Assembly (NCBI GenBank): GCA_018806985.1
Contig: JADANN010000364.1
Coordinates: 6,305,001-6,369,000, forward strand
DNA from: Angiostrongylus vasorum
Taxonomy: Eukaryota > Nematoda > Chromadorea > Rhabditida > Metastrongylidae
Reading direction: 5' to 3'
Length of the DNA stretch: 64,000 nt
The translations under genes were made by a program, and so were the position numbers. Below the pieces are notes generated by a model. That model made no database searches. It was not told where the DNA came from and was given only the letters and a program-made list of their open reading frames with translations. Of this stretch, positions 24,317-36,600 are shown one piece after another. The first letter of the stretch is position 1; every line of letters starts with the position of its first letter.

Positions 24317-24690
24317 TATTAACGAGGACCAAACGAGTCAAAATAGGGTAAATAATGTGCCAGAGAAGTCAAACCTTACAGTATTAGGGAGTCATGGTTC
24401 TACGTGATGGGGAGCTATCGCTATTAGAATTGGACCCAAGTATCTCACCATCCGAACCCATTTCTAAGGTAACCTTGCGCAGGCTAGCACGTAGTTTGCA
24501 CGAATTTCAAAACAGACTTCGTAATAAAGCTAAGTTTAAGACACTAGATAGGAATGAACAATGAGAAGTAGAGGCATTACCAATGCCGCTGTTTTCCTAA
24601 GCGTTTTGTAGACAACAGACCACAACGGCAAAGTAAATAGGAATTTTCGGATATACGCGGCCGAAACTTTCGAAGTCCTTGATCATTATT
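24300..24690 (+). mobile_element. Penelope-like N-terminal fragment, inverted
   Basis: Plus-strand frame: SNLTVLG near 24370, then LRDGELSLLELDPSIS and LRRLARSLHEFQNRLRNKAK. It is colinear with the N-terminal block at 23165-22873 but on the opposite strand, so the element at 23195-24316 is joined head-to-head to it. Confidence 0.65.
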
Positions 24691-24739
24691 ACGCAGAAAA
24701 ATAATACGGTTGTAAGGAAAGTAGGATTTTAAAATATTG

Positions 24740-24985
24740 ATTCCTTATGTGCTACCTGATAACGATACCAACTGCTGGAAGATGCCGTTGAGAAACAAAA
24801 TATCAACACTGTATAAAACGCATCCCAGGGTGAGGTTGCCTCATTCGAGCGGTGGTCCGTTGAAGAAGATTGGACTCGATACGACGGCGAAGCACCACAT
24901 CGAGGGCACGAACGACTGTGGACCGTCGACTCGGATCATCGCCTCTGAGAGAGGCGAAGACGTCGTCGTTAGCTGAATAATTCTT
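24740..24985 (+). repeat. Dispersed repeat shared with 48836-49090
   Basis: Both segments share GGACTCGATAC/CGACTCGATAC, ACATCGAGGGCACGAA/ACATTGAAAGAAAAAGCAA and GACTCGGATCATCGC/GACTCGAATCACCGC in the same order. CG content is high against its surroundings. The open frame in each copy is not conserved between them. Confidence 0.5.
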
Positions 24986-25414
24986 TTTATCAAACTGGTG
25001 TTAGCTTATCAATGGAACAAGAAACCGGTGAGTGTTGAAAAGAAGCTGTTTACTATGCGAACGATGATTTACGCATCAAATTTTATCTGCTGAAGTTAGA
25101 AAGTGTTTGGCCGTGATTATTGCAAGTGATTTTGACCCTTCCAAGCTTTGAACAAGGCAAATTGGCCAAATCGTCACTGACGGTGAATACAGTTTATTGT
25201 TCACCTCTCAAGTGATTTCGACCTTGGTGTGTTCTGATCTTAAAGCTCTTCTTATAAAATCCTGCAGAAATACACTAAGTAAGCAAATTAGACGGTGAAC
25301 ACAAAGACTACCTGGTAATTTTTTCTCACATAACGACCGTTTGCGAGATCGGCACTGATCTGAAATCTCTTAACTTAGAGAAACTATCATGATAGTTGGA
25401 TGAAGTGAGCGTAT

Positions 25415-25810
25415 TTTACTTTTTTTTGGATACTTGGATACTTGGATGTTTTTGTCTTCACTGGTTGTGCGGACCTTAGCATAATTTCCACTTATCTGGA
25501 GTTTTGCTTGCTTGGCTGTTGTGGTTCCTTGGAGTCCCGAGATTAACCTAATCAAAGTCTGCCACAGGTTGTCACCACCAAAGACCGTCATGTCCCATAT
25601 GGAACAGCGGCAGATTTGCCATCATGTGGCTAATTTGATGCCAGGACTGTGGTGGATACTCTTTGCCGGGCTACCTGAGAGAAACGGCAGACTCCTTCTC
25701 AGCATGGGAGGCCCTGCTGGGGCGATGAATCCTCCCGCTGTTCAGCGCAGCCCGACACCCTGGAACTCCCAGCACGATGAGTTGGTAAACCGTTGCGAAG
25801 CATTTATGAT
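25415..25810 (-). repeat. Interspersed repeat family C, second copy
   Basis: Left edge is a GGATACTTGGATACTTGGAT tandem; body as in the copy at 9955-10330, including CAGACTCCTTCTCAGC and CGACACCCTGGAACTCC. Confidence 0.8.
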
Positions 25811-25924
25811 TTACGTTTATAAATGAAACAGTAGTCAGGTGATAATTCATTCGAATTAATTTCAAGGTGGCATCTTTTCATTTATTTCCGTAGAAATTGA
25901 AACACTTTGGTAGGGGATTGGTTA

Positions 25925-26230
25925 GCTGTGCTCTTCAATAAACACGCAGTCACTAGTTCGATCTTACGCGCCGGGCTCACCAAGTTTTCACTCCCTCCAG
26001 GGTCGACAAATTACTAAATAGTACCCGAATTGAGAATTAGCTCGGCCAGCATTCTACGACATTTATGATGAAAGCGAAATCCTCAAGCAACAGCTGAAAT
26101 AACACGCGAAATGTTAGAAGACAATTGTGAACGTTGGATGCGAGGAAACGAATCGAATGCAAGAAGTGCTGGGACGGTTGATGTGATGACGACTCATGTA
26201 AAATAGAAAAAATATGACGACAGTTTCTGA
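25925..26230 (+). mobile_element. SINE family 1 copy
   Basis: B-box-like ACTAGTTCGATCTTACGC, then CAGCATTCTACGACATT and GCGAGGAAACGAATCGAATG. The A box is degraded. Confidence 0.7.
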
Positions 26231-27090
26231 ATGAGAGGGGCAGGAACGTTTTTTGCAAAACTGGGTCGATGAACTAAGATGCATTCACCATACTTTTCCG
26301 CTGATAACTAAATGATTGGCCGTTCACGTACTTATCTTTCTAGCTTGTTTAGTTGCTAGTCTTGCTTCTTGTTTCGCCCGGCTTTCTGAATATTGCTTCA
26401 AGTACATCTGGAAGAAGTTCTGATGTTCCATATATGAAAAGTTTAGCGGTTACTTTCCATGAACCTTCTTGTCGCCATGAAGCGAAGTTGTAGCACTCAG
26501 TAATGAAGCAATGAGGACCGTAGTTACGACAAGAGAAAATCGAAGATCAACATCTATGGCGGTGTGTATATTTTCTCTCAGTTCTTCACTAAAAGTGGAG
26601 AATCCCATGTGGTTTCTTTTAAGAGAGGGAACTTTGTGATCTTGAAAGTTTGCAATGACAAGGTGTGCGTAGAACCTCTTTAGTTTCCTTCCTGCTTTCC
26701 ATGGCTAAATTTATCTAGAAATACGTAATTACTGAATGTAACTTTAAAAAAATAGTATATTCACACAAACCGTAAAGGCTTAACAAATAATGTTCAAGTT
26801 GGTTTATTTTAAGCTAAACACAATAACCTGTTTCTTTACCGACTGGAGAATGAGGATTCATACTATACACATGACGTGGGTTACAGCTAAGTCAAGCGCA
26901 AAATGTTTCTGTTTTTTGAGAACCATTTCGGCAACGGCGAATGTGAAGTGGGAACTTCTTGGTTAATGAACTTTTCTATATGACAGAACGGAAAGGTTTT
27001 GTCTAAGAGGATCAACACATCTTACAAACTCAATCGATTCAGTTCCATTCATGATGTAGGTGAAGTTTTACTATTGCTTCGCTTGCTTAA
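26231..27090. other. Upstream region of lysozyme gene 1
   Basis: No coding motif. From about 26990 the sequence is similar to 46280-46390, upstream of lysozyme gene 2 (ACTCAATCGATTC against ACTCCTTATCGATTC). Confidence 0.45.
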
Positions 27091-27103
27091 GGCTAAAATT
27101 TAA

Positions 27104-27147
27104 GATAAGAGAGTGTTTGTCACACTTTCTTATCGCAATTTTTATCA
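27104..27147. promoter_or_regulatory. Opposed GATA-site pair upstream of lysozyme gene 1
   Basis: GATAAGA at 27104-27110 and its reverse complement TCTTATC at 27128-27134; the outer edges span 31 bp. A third weaker site (TTATCA) is at 27142-27147. The pair recurs with the same span upstream of lysozyme gene 2 at 46400-46430. In C. elegans the intestinal GATA factor ELT-2 binds TGATAA-type sites in gut genes including lysozymes; the link here is inference. About 500 bp from the start codon. Confidence 0.7.
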
Positions 27148-27603
27148 AGCACCATTTCAATCCGCCTGCTTCTCACAATATAAAAAGGCACAAGATATCC
27201 CCATTACAACAGTCTTGAGTTTTTTTCGATTCTGTTAATGAAACCATATTTGCTAGTACTTGCTCTCACGTCATTTTCATCTTAATGTGCCGGAGTTATC
27301 AGATGTGTAGGAAGAACGGTAGCATGGATGATTTGAGGATAGCAGTGCTGCTTCAACGTAGCAATACTGCTCTCCTATCGGCAGAAATTTGTCGAAGCAA
27401 AAGTATCCAAAAAGCTCTAACAGGGTTTGATTGATTTAGGCTGTACTGCCAGTAATGTCACAGCGATGTCATCTGCAGCTGAGTGAAGCGATTAAGTTTC
27501 TGAAGCGTTAAGAAACCAAATCAGTCTTTTTGCCTAACATATGGATAGCCATTTCGATCACTCCACTTTCAATTCCAAAGATATTCTAAGTACATCATTC
27601 AGA

Positions 27604-30600
27604 ATGAAGAGTTTTATCCTCGCTTTCGTCTTAGGATGGAGCTGTATGGCAAACCCCGTGGAACTACAACAGAAAATACTTTCTGTCGAGAAATTGGTAG
27701 GTTCAGTTTAAAGACTCTTAAATGTCATGCCACTTATCAAAGCATACGTTGTAGTCGGCTGGGCATTGTAAAAATTCAGAAATAAAATCTTGCCTTAGAA
27801 AGAACATTCAGACAAGTAGATGATCCAGCCTCAGGTGACGAGTTCGGGTCCCAGCACTTTTTTCATTCGTTTCGTTCTCTCACTACCGTCACCAGCTGAA
27901 GTAGCTGAATCCGGATTTGAATGTCCCACATTTAGCTAATAGCAAATAAACCATTAAAACCGCGAATATACTGGAAAGTAGAGTTGTTATCAAAGTGAAC
28001 AGGCTAGCAAGTAGTACATAATGCAGCACTGCTACGGTGTCCCGGATAAGAAACATTCCTAAGTACTTTGGAAAACTTTCTCATTTACTACTAGGAAAAT
28101 CTCTCCATGACAACAGTCTTCAGCTTTATTTTCCAGGGCCGCCTCTCATATGCGCTCGATCTTTCGCAGTCAGTGTCAACGTTATCATTTCAGTGCATTC
28201 GCCGCTATGGCTATACTGTTGTTTTTTGTAAGGCACGTTCAGTTTTCTCTCTTATTACTATACAGCCTAATTATAAAAGACACCACGATGTCCACATAGA
28301 GTACGATAAGCGAAAAAGTTTTTCTGACCGAGAACTTCACGCAGAAACTTTGACTACGGTCGCTTTCTTTACAGTAAACATTCTTCAATTCGAAAAAAGA
28401 AACAACTTCTTCTGTGGATGTTGAAGCAATTTCGTATAGAAAACCACATTTCTTGAACAATACTTGTTTCTATTTCTACCAACTTCAAAGCAGAAACTAT
28501 TTGAAGGTTCTTATGTTAACCCCTACAATTACTTCCGGTAAAGGGCATAGACGCAGAAGATTAACTGATAGCGGGAAATGATGATGAACTATAAACAGTA
28601 AAGGTCATAAGCATAAAAAGGTTTACTACTCATAGGAGCCAGTGATGACGAACTAGAACAGACGGATGGCATGAGAAAATCACATGCTTTACCAGAAATG
28701 GATATTAAGCTGCGGCAAAGAAAGAGCTTTTTGTTGCAGTAACAATGAACAATGCAAGGTTAAAGTCTTCAGCAATAATAAGCTTTTTCTTACAGTTGAG
28801 AATAAGAATAAAATCCTCGTTCCACAACAACTAATAAAAAAGGCTGGCAAAACCCTAGAAGATACTATCCAGTGAAATATCTAGATGAACAGTATGCGGA
28901 ACTGTGAGATAACTCATCTGAGTATATGGATTACCCCTTTCCACGAGTGGTGATGATCCCAAAAAACTTGTCACTCGTTTCTTTCCCTTGAGATCGTTGC
29001 TCACAGTGATGGTTTCCTTCAAGCATGGTGACGTTGCTACTGTCATTCCGTGGTCTGCAAAACACACGCAGCCACGAAAACGATGGATTGGCTTTAGATG
29101 CAACCACCTCCAGCCATTGTGCAAGTGTTCGTCTAAAGGGACCTTTTCACATACATGAAGTACGATACACAGTTCTTTCCATTCACCTATCGTTTATCAT
29201 CTTATTTTTTTCTGTCGGTATATAGTTTCCTGTATCTTGATAGGGCGCGTGTGGCGCAGTGGTTAGAGGCGCTATTGCGACACACACGTGGAATCGATCC
29301 CAGCACCCATGGCCCACCAAACCTTCCATCCCTCCGGGATGGGCAAGTTGGTACCAGACTTGTCTGGGAGGATAGCAGCACTGGCTCGATACATCTGTAG
29401 GCCACTGAGAATCATTGTAGGGTATGCATTCAATCACCTCCAACGATGCTTGATGAAGTCGAATGCATGGAGCATCCCTCAGGGGATTGATCAACGCCAA
29501 GAGCTTTACCCTTTTTTATCCTTTATCTTGATAAGCGTATACGTGTCGAAGATCTGAGCTGCAAACCGGGCCCTGGTTACACATTGTTTATTAAATTTCG
29601 GAAGACCTCAATCCAGCTCTGTTTGGGTGGTGAGTGTAATTCCTAACTAAAAAGCATCAACCCATATTACTTCCGCATAATATGTGGGAAGACCGCAGAG
29701 CGGAAAAGTTGAGCGCGATGTTGTGGTTCCATTAGCTGGTTGGTGGCGTTTATCAGATGACTGAAAACGATCCTACCCATATTATTCACCACGTTAATAG
29801 GAGTTACAAGATACATGTGCAAGGTGGTCTTTATAATTAGATAACCATCCAGCTCAACTTGATCGTCTTCACGCCAAGGGTTCTTCATTAACTGGCTCTT
29901 CGCCCTATTTTTGCGCACTCCAATCTTTTCCCCTGCATCGTTGAGCTCATTGAACGCCTCGCTTTTTTTCTCTAGCATTCCTCTAAAGTATTACGATGCC
30001 GTCAGCAAAATGAAATTTAGCAGGAAATTGCCATCAAAGCGTATGCCCTTATCGTCGCCATCAAGCGACGTCATTATGCTCTGCAATCAGTCGCCTGAAG
30101 CGATATGGTTTCTTTTTGTCAAACTCTACGGTAATGGTAAAAAGTTGATGGAGTACTTGTATTTTTGTGCTGCAGTTACGATAACAGTTAGTTAATATTT
30201 TCATTCAACACGGATGCACTCTTTGGTCTATGAACGTTGATAGGACTGCATTCGTTTTGACACTGTCGAAAGCTTTTTTAGTAGGCGATAGAAGTTAGGA
30301 CAATGGGTAGTAGAGTTATCCTCTAAAAAACATCTATGCGCCTAGACACAGTTAGGATGTGGTTCAGGCAGCAGAATCTCTGTTGAAAAGGATATCATCT
30401 GGTCTTGGAGTTGTGAATCCCTCCATGCTCTTGGTCGCAACCCGCAAGTGAGGAGAAAAAATCTGAGGTAGTTTTCCTTCTGTGGGAAATTTGCAGTCTG
30501 GGTTGGGAGTAGTAAAAATCAGTGAGCTCACTGTGAAATTTTTTTATTATTATCCAGATGTTGGTGGGAAGTGGTAGCGATCCCATGTTCGTTCATCAGG

Positions 30601-33600
30601 AATCAGGACCGAACATGAATACAATAACCACACGGACCCTGACACCTATTCTCTAGATTGGCTTTTTCTGCTACGCTTCCAACATTTTATCTTCTTGTAC
30701 TGATGTGAGGAATGAGGAAGTAGAGAGAACAACGGTAATACACTCAGCCACCCCCCCCCCTTTCCCCCACCTCCCCCCAAGACGGCTTTGTCTACCCCGC
30801 TTTGCACCCATGAAGCTATCCATGAAGTCGGTAAATTAGTAGAAGACTTCTCTAGGACAAGATTATTCTCTAATCTAATGAGAAACGCTGTATCATGGCT
30901 ATCTCAGGATGAGCAAGAAGAATTGACTTAATCAGCATTTGGGAAAATCGGTGACGAAGAAGGAAAAAATTACAAGCACTAACCGAAGCCACACCTAAAA
31001 AATTTCGATGGTATTTCAATGCCAAAAATGCTGGAATTGGCACATTGTGATTTCCGTGGCGCTCCTCAACCTAGCACTGCAGTTTTCAAAACGGATTCCT
31101 GGAAGGATTTTTTGTGGCGGATCACTTTCATAAGCTGGTTGTAAAGGATGTAGGCAGCGAAATTGTTAGAGGTGTTCTGCGATGTCCACCGCTTTACCGC
31201 CTCATCGTGGCTAGGAGGTGTTCCTGAGTGTCGGGTTACGATGTAAAGCGGGGGATTCATCCCCCACCAGGGCTTTCCAAGCTGAGAAGGAGTCCAGCGT
31301 TTTCCATCAGGGAGCCCAGTAAAGCAGCACCAGGATCCACCACCGTCCTGGTACCAAAGTAGTCGCATGGTGGCAAATCTCCCTCTGATCCATAAGGGCC
31401 GCGATTGCCTGTGGTGGTCACGACCTGGGGCACACTTTGACCAGGCTGACCTCGGCACTCCAGGGAACCACAGTGGCTAAACCAGCAGAACTCCAAAAAT
31501 TGGAAATTGTGCTGGAACCAGCACAAACAGTGAGTGCACGTGGTCTTTAATTCGGTCCTCCGCCCCTAGCTCATTAAGCCGTACATTGCTTTCGTTTGGG
31601 GGTGGGTAAATGGGTGCTAGACCCATCTGGGAGGATGGCAGCATTGACTTAATGCATCTGTAGGCAACCGCGAGTCATTGTGTAAGCCACATATGCACTC
31701 ATCGCCTCTAACCATGCCTTATGAATACGAATTCATGGCGCATCGCCCAGGCAATTGATCACGCCAATCTCTTTTTCCTTTGCTTTTTAGTTGGTCATAA
31801 AACGTATTACTTCGCTTTCGTCGGATGCAGAGGTTGGTGAGTAGCAGTCCATGACATTGGTCTTATTTTAGCGTGGAAGTTGAGGCCGTAGAATGGCTAG
31901 GCGAGGTGAGAAGACTTATGAAACAACATGTTGAGCAACAGATCGGTGCGCTGTAAAGCCTCCGCCACCGACAGTTTCTGGCGGAATTTTCTCCTTCGAA
32001 TGATAAAGGTGCCGTCACATAGTTAGCGAATGTCGGTCTTCCAGTATTTCGTCTTTTGCGAAATTAAGTGGAATTTGAAACTACCACCGGCCACAAGGAG
32101 TAGAGGCCGCAGCCTGAGAACACTATTCCAGTGTTACAGAACGAGAGCAAGAAATTGTCTCTACTGCGTGTTATGGCCGCGTTCGTATGATCCGGGTCCA
32201 CTGATTTCCAGCCCGACCTGAGCTTTAGTCGCCTGCTGCTGATCGTCTCAGCAGCGATATCATCAGCAAGACCATCCACTTTGCGTGATGCTCTTTCAGG
32301 TTTATTATTTATTCGGCAATTTATTCCTTTTCGAAATCCCAAGGTAGGTTTGCAAGGGCGTATTCAGGTTATCAACAGAAATGTAGCCCTAAGGCAAGCT
32401 TAGTATCGGCAACGATTCCTTCGACTATTTGTGCATGTGAATATGAAATTGGGAATAAAAAACTGACCGACCTCTTTAGAACGATGCAGCATACCGAGAG
32501 AGATAATAACAACAGCAATGAATGACGAAAAATGTCACCATGAATGTTTCACGTGTAAGAAAGATACGCATTATTCTGGACCTGCTTAACGGATAAAAAC
32601 AGAAACAAATGTTCAATCTTTGTCAGATATGCCCATTACTGATGCATCGAAACCTTACTTGACCCTCATGTGTACTAAAGGCTCTATTTGTTTTCGTTGA
32701 GCGCTACAACTGCTTTATTCGCCGGAAAGCCATAAATAGGATTACATTCGCGACAGAACTCTTTCTACTTCTACAGTCCTCCACGACAAAGTGATCACGG
32801 ACAACTCGTGTCGGGCTCTGCTTTGACATCTGTTTGCTTGAAAACCATCTATCGGTGACGCGTCGGCAGGGATGGACCAGTCATTCTATAAGACATGCTC
32901 CACACGCATGAGTCACCAGCCACCATAAGTCAGTAAACTATGGAAGGAGCGATACGGATACTAGTGCTGGTATTAATAATGATAATGCTAATTGTAGTCA
33001 CAATTAAAGTAATCGATGGTTTGCAACAATGGGTACTAATGATTGCAGGAAATGATAACGAAATTGCGATAGCTATTAAGTGAATAATAATTTACTGATA
33101 AAGTAGTAATACTGACAGGTATTCACAGTAATAATGTTTTTTATACCAGTTTTTTTATTTAACAGATATTATTTCTTCATGGCAGGATATTATGTGTGAT
33201 ACAACCACAATGATGCTGACACATTTACAGAACTCAGGACCGCAGGTGTCTACGGTGAGGAACGAACGAGCTATCACCCTTTCCGGGGGCTGACGCGTTC
33301 ATCACCTCACCATGCGGGTCCCTCGTTTCGCCTGTCTCTCTGCTAGTTCTATCGATTAGTGCCATAAGCAATCACCCGTCATCGGGATTGATTTTTTGGG
33401 CTCCCAGATCTTCCCTGAGAGACAGGTGAAATGAAGGATCCGCATGGTGTGGTGGTGAACGCGTTAGCCCCTGGAAAGGGTGATAGCGCGTTCGTTCCCC
33501 ATCGCAGACATCTGCGGCGCGGAATTTTGCAAATAATGCTATTATTAACATGAAATATAAATGAGTTATGTAATACTGTATTTTGAAGATGTTACTCTCC

Positions 33601-36600
33601 AGCTGGTCAAGGACAAGTCGATCCTGCTGTTGTTTCCAACATCCAGAATGCATACAACGGTTCGTCTTTATAATTATTGTTCAATAAATGGAGCAACACA
33701 AATAAGTTTGAGTTAATTAAGTTCGTATTAACTAAGACCAGAGATATATTGGAATTTTCGTTAACAGTACGTTTTAAATAGGTATCAACAAAATAATGAT
33801 TCAAAATAATGCAACGCAGAAATTAAAAAAATTAGTGCAGTCGAGAGTATTAAAGAACTATTACTAAGCAACGATTTGAGAAATGCAGGCGAAAGTCGTC
33901 TAGATCACATAGAAAGATAGCTGGATTTTAATGCAGAATCCTGTGAATAAACTTATGCTAAGCATCGTTCTTGGTGCAAATCTAATTGTAAGGAAAGGAA
34001 TCTTTCCTTAAGAATATAGGTAGACTGCCTTGATGGCGACCTATGAACACCTTGACGGAGCCATGCCTCAGAAATCCAGGAAGAAAGCTTGTCTCTCGAA
34101 CAAACCACCATCATCAATATCGTGAGCAAAGTGCCTCTTATCTATAAAGCACAACAACAAGTGGAGGAGTGGTGGAATCTTGGTTTCCGTCACATATCAT
34201 TGTTATTGGGTACTCTAATAAAAGCACTTTGAAATAACTCAAAGGACCATAGTTGAACCCACGTGATGCTTCTGAGCACTTCTAAAGCTAAATTTACATC
34301 AAAAAACGTTGTAGTGATAGCTTAAGAATCTATAGCGAGGGTAATTAACCCCAACTTTCCTAATCATGGAGAGAAGTCCAAAAAAGCAGCATCGATTAAA
34401 TTCCACAGGTTAATAGAAAAAGCCACACGCTGTATAATTGGCTTTGCGAAAGTTCAGCGAGATGTACAACACCCAAGCCCTCGCTGAAAATGCCATCAAA
34501 GAACTGCTGTTTTCAAAAATATGGATTTCTATCTCTTTTTAGCAAAAAAGTTCGAACCTTGATGGTTGCACTTTAATCCATGGAGCTGTATGAAGCTGTG
34601 ACTGAGTCGAGTTATAGAATTTCAAATTGCTTTTCATTATCGGCGATTATTTCTGTGCCAAGCTCAAACATCGATGGTGAAAAGATCATAATCCAATCAG
34701 TAAAAATTCTGTCGTTAAAAAGAGAACGGTCCTAGAAGTTTGGCTGTCCAGTTACGGAAACCACATTTCACATTTACACTGGGAATCCAATAGTATGATG
34801 GATCAAGCGAAGATGGAAGTAACTATATCTAAAGCACCCACTGAGCAACTGTGCTCTGCGGTATTCAGTTCGACTCAACATTTCTTCCATCGCTCTTTTT
34901 ACAGTTGGGAAATTTTTTGACATCAGTACCTTGTCGACGATTTCGCAGAGATGAAACTAACTGATCACTAAAAAAACCCTGAAATGATAAGCGCTGACAC
35001 GATATAAAGCAGGACTTGGGACCTCCTGCTTCTCCGTATTTGTGATCAGGCAGAATGCAACAACAAAACACAAATTTAAATCGAGTTCCACTAAAACTTC
35101 TTTCACTAAGGATTCATTTTCTTCAGCGGGACTCGGCACCGAAATATACATGACACCACAACCAAACTCTAGAAAGACAGGAGCACAGCAGTTTGACGAG
35201 ACGTACAGCTATCTGACGAAATCAGGCATTAAAATAGTGACTGTATGGGTTCAGGTGTGTTTTATGTAAGACCGTACTCATATTAGTAGAAAGCAATGCA
35301 ACGCAAATCCGAATTTGAAAACAGCATTTTCTACCACTTAAGGAGACCACATCGCAGGTTGAAACTCCAACAGAAAGCTGAAGAAAAGTTGTCAGTACAA
35401 AATAAGATACACCAATCGTGTTTTAGGTAACGTCGCCCATTAACTGGTCAACTAGCATCGCAGCAAACGTTAATTTCATCGACAGCATTACAGCTAGAGC
35501 CAAACAATATGGTCTCAGTGTCGGCATCTATACCAATTACTACGATTGGAGTCAAATTACAAACGGCTTAATTGTCGATGGCACAATGTTATGGTGAGAG
35601 ATACTTTATAGCTATCGTCACTACGACTGGTTGGTGTAGTCGGAAGGACATATATCTTGTAGCAGCGAGAGGAATTTACATGCTGGCCATCAATGGCTTG
35701 TTGTTACAATAGCGTGAAAAATTTTCTAACATTTTAGGGGCTTGAGGACAGAAATTTCGCCATATACCAATGCACTAAACCAGATACCCAGGGTGCCTCC
35801 AGTATTTTAAAAAGAAAAGTATAAGCAATACTTTATATAGCTTAAAATATTGCCCCCAGGGTTTTTCCTCTCAATTTTTTTTCCTACTTTCCTCCCAGCT
35901 AGCTTTGTATCTACCAGTGCCATCAGCAATCACCCGTCAACGTGATTGATCTAGAGAGGCCAAATCGGCAATGAACCCAGTTAACTCAGAACCCGTAAAT
36001 GGGTTCATTGCGGATTTTGGCTTCCTGGTCAACCCCATTGATTGGTGGTTGCTGATGGCACTGCTACATAGAAAACTAGCCGAGAGAAAGGCGAAACGAA
36101 GGACCCGCATGGTGTGATAGTGAACGCTTTAGCCATAGGAAAGGGTGATAGCGCGTTAGTCTTTGTTTAATTCTTATATCCTTTTCGTAGTTCCTGATTT
36201 TTTGTCTTATTTATGCACTATATTGCTAAGCTATCGTATCTGCACTGTTTCTATTTATTTGCTCAATGTTATGGTACTGGAACGTTTACGGGCCTGGAGT
36301 AGCCGGTGAAAGCCCACCAAATTTCACAGATTTTCATTCCTTCGCTGGATGGACTGCTCCAGTGGTCAAGCAGTTCGCCCAGGTTGAGTCCGTCTGCGGT
36401 GTGACTGTGAACAGGTATGAGAGAACGGCATTCTGTTTCACTTCAAATATTAGGAACACAAAAACTAAGCTCACCTGAGGTATAAGGTTGACACAAACTA
36501 TCAGATGACAGATTGGCAAAAAACTAGCCCAGAGGTAAGCTTAATCCATGATCTCAGTCTCTTTGCATTCTTTGAATGCAGTGAGATATGCCCTAAAGGC

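Noticed and set aside
28684..28875. 63-codon frame in lysozyme 1 intron 2 as an extra exon
   Set aside because: No counterpart in gene 2 and no need for it in the protein; not flanked by convincing splice sites.
31066..31458. 130-codon minus-strand open frame
   Set aside because: It spans repeat family C, and sister copies do not keep the frame.
35594..36273. Intron 5 of lysozyme 1 as a recent insertion with an 11-bp target duplication (CAATGTTATGG)
   Set aside because: Gene 2 has an intron at the same position, and a single A-to-T change at the acceptor explains most of the match.
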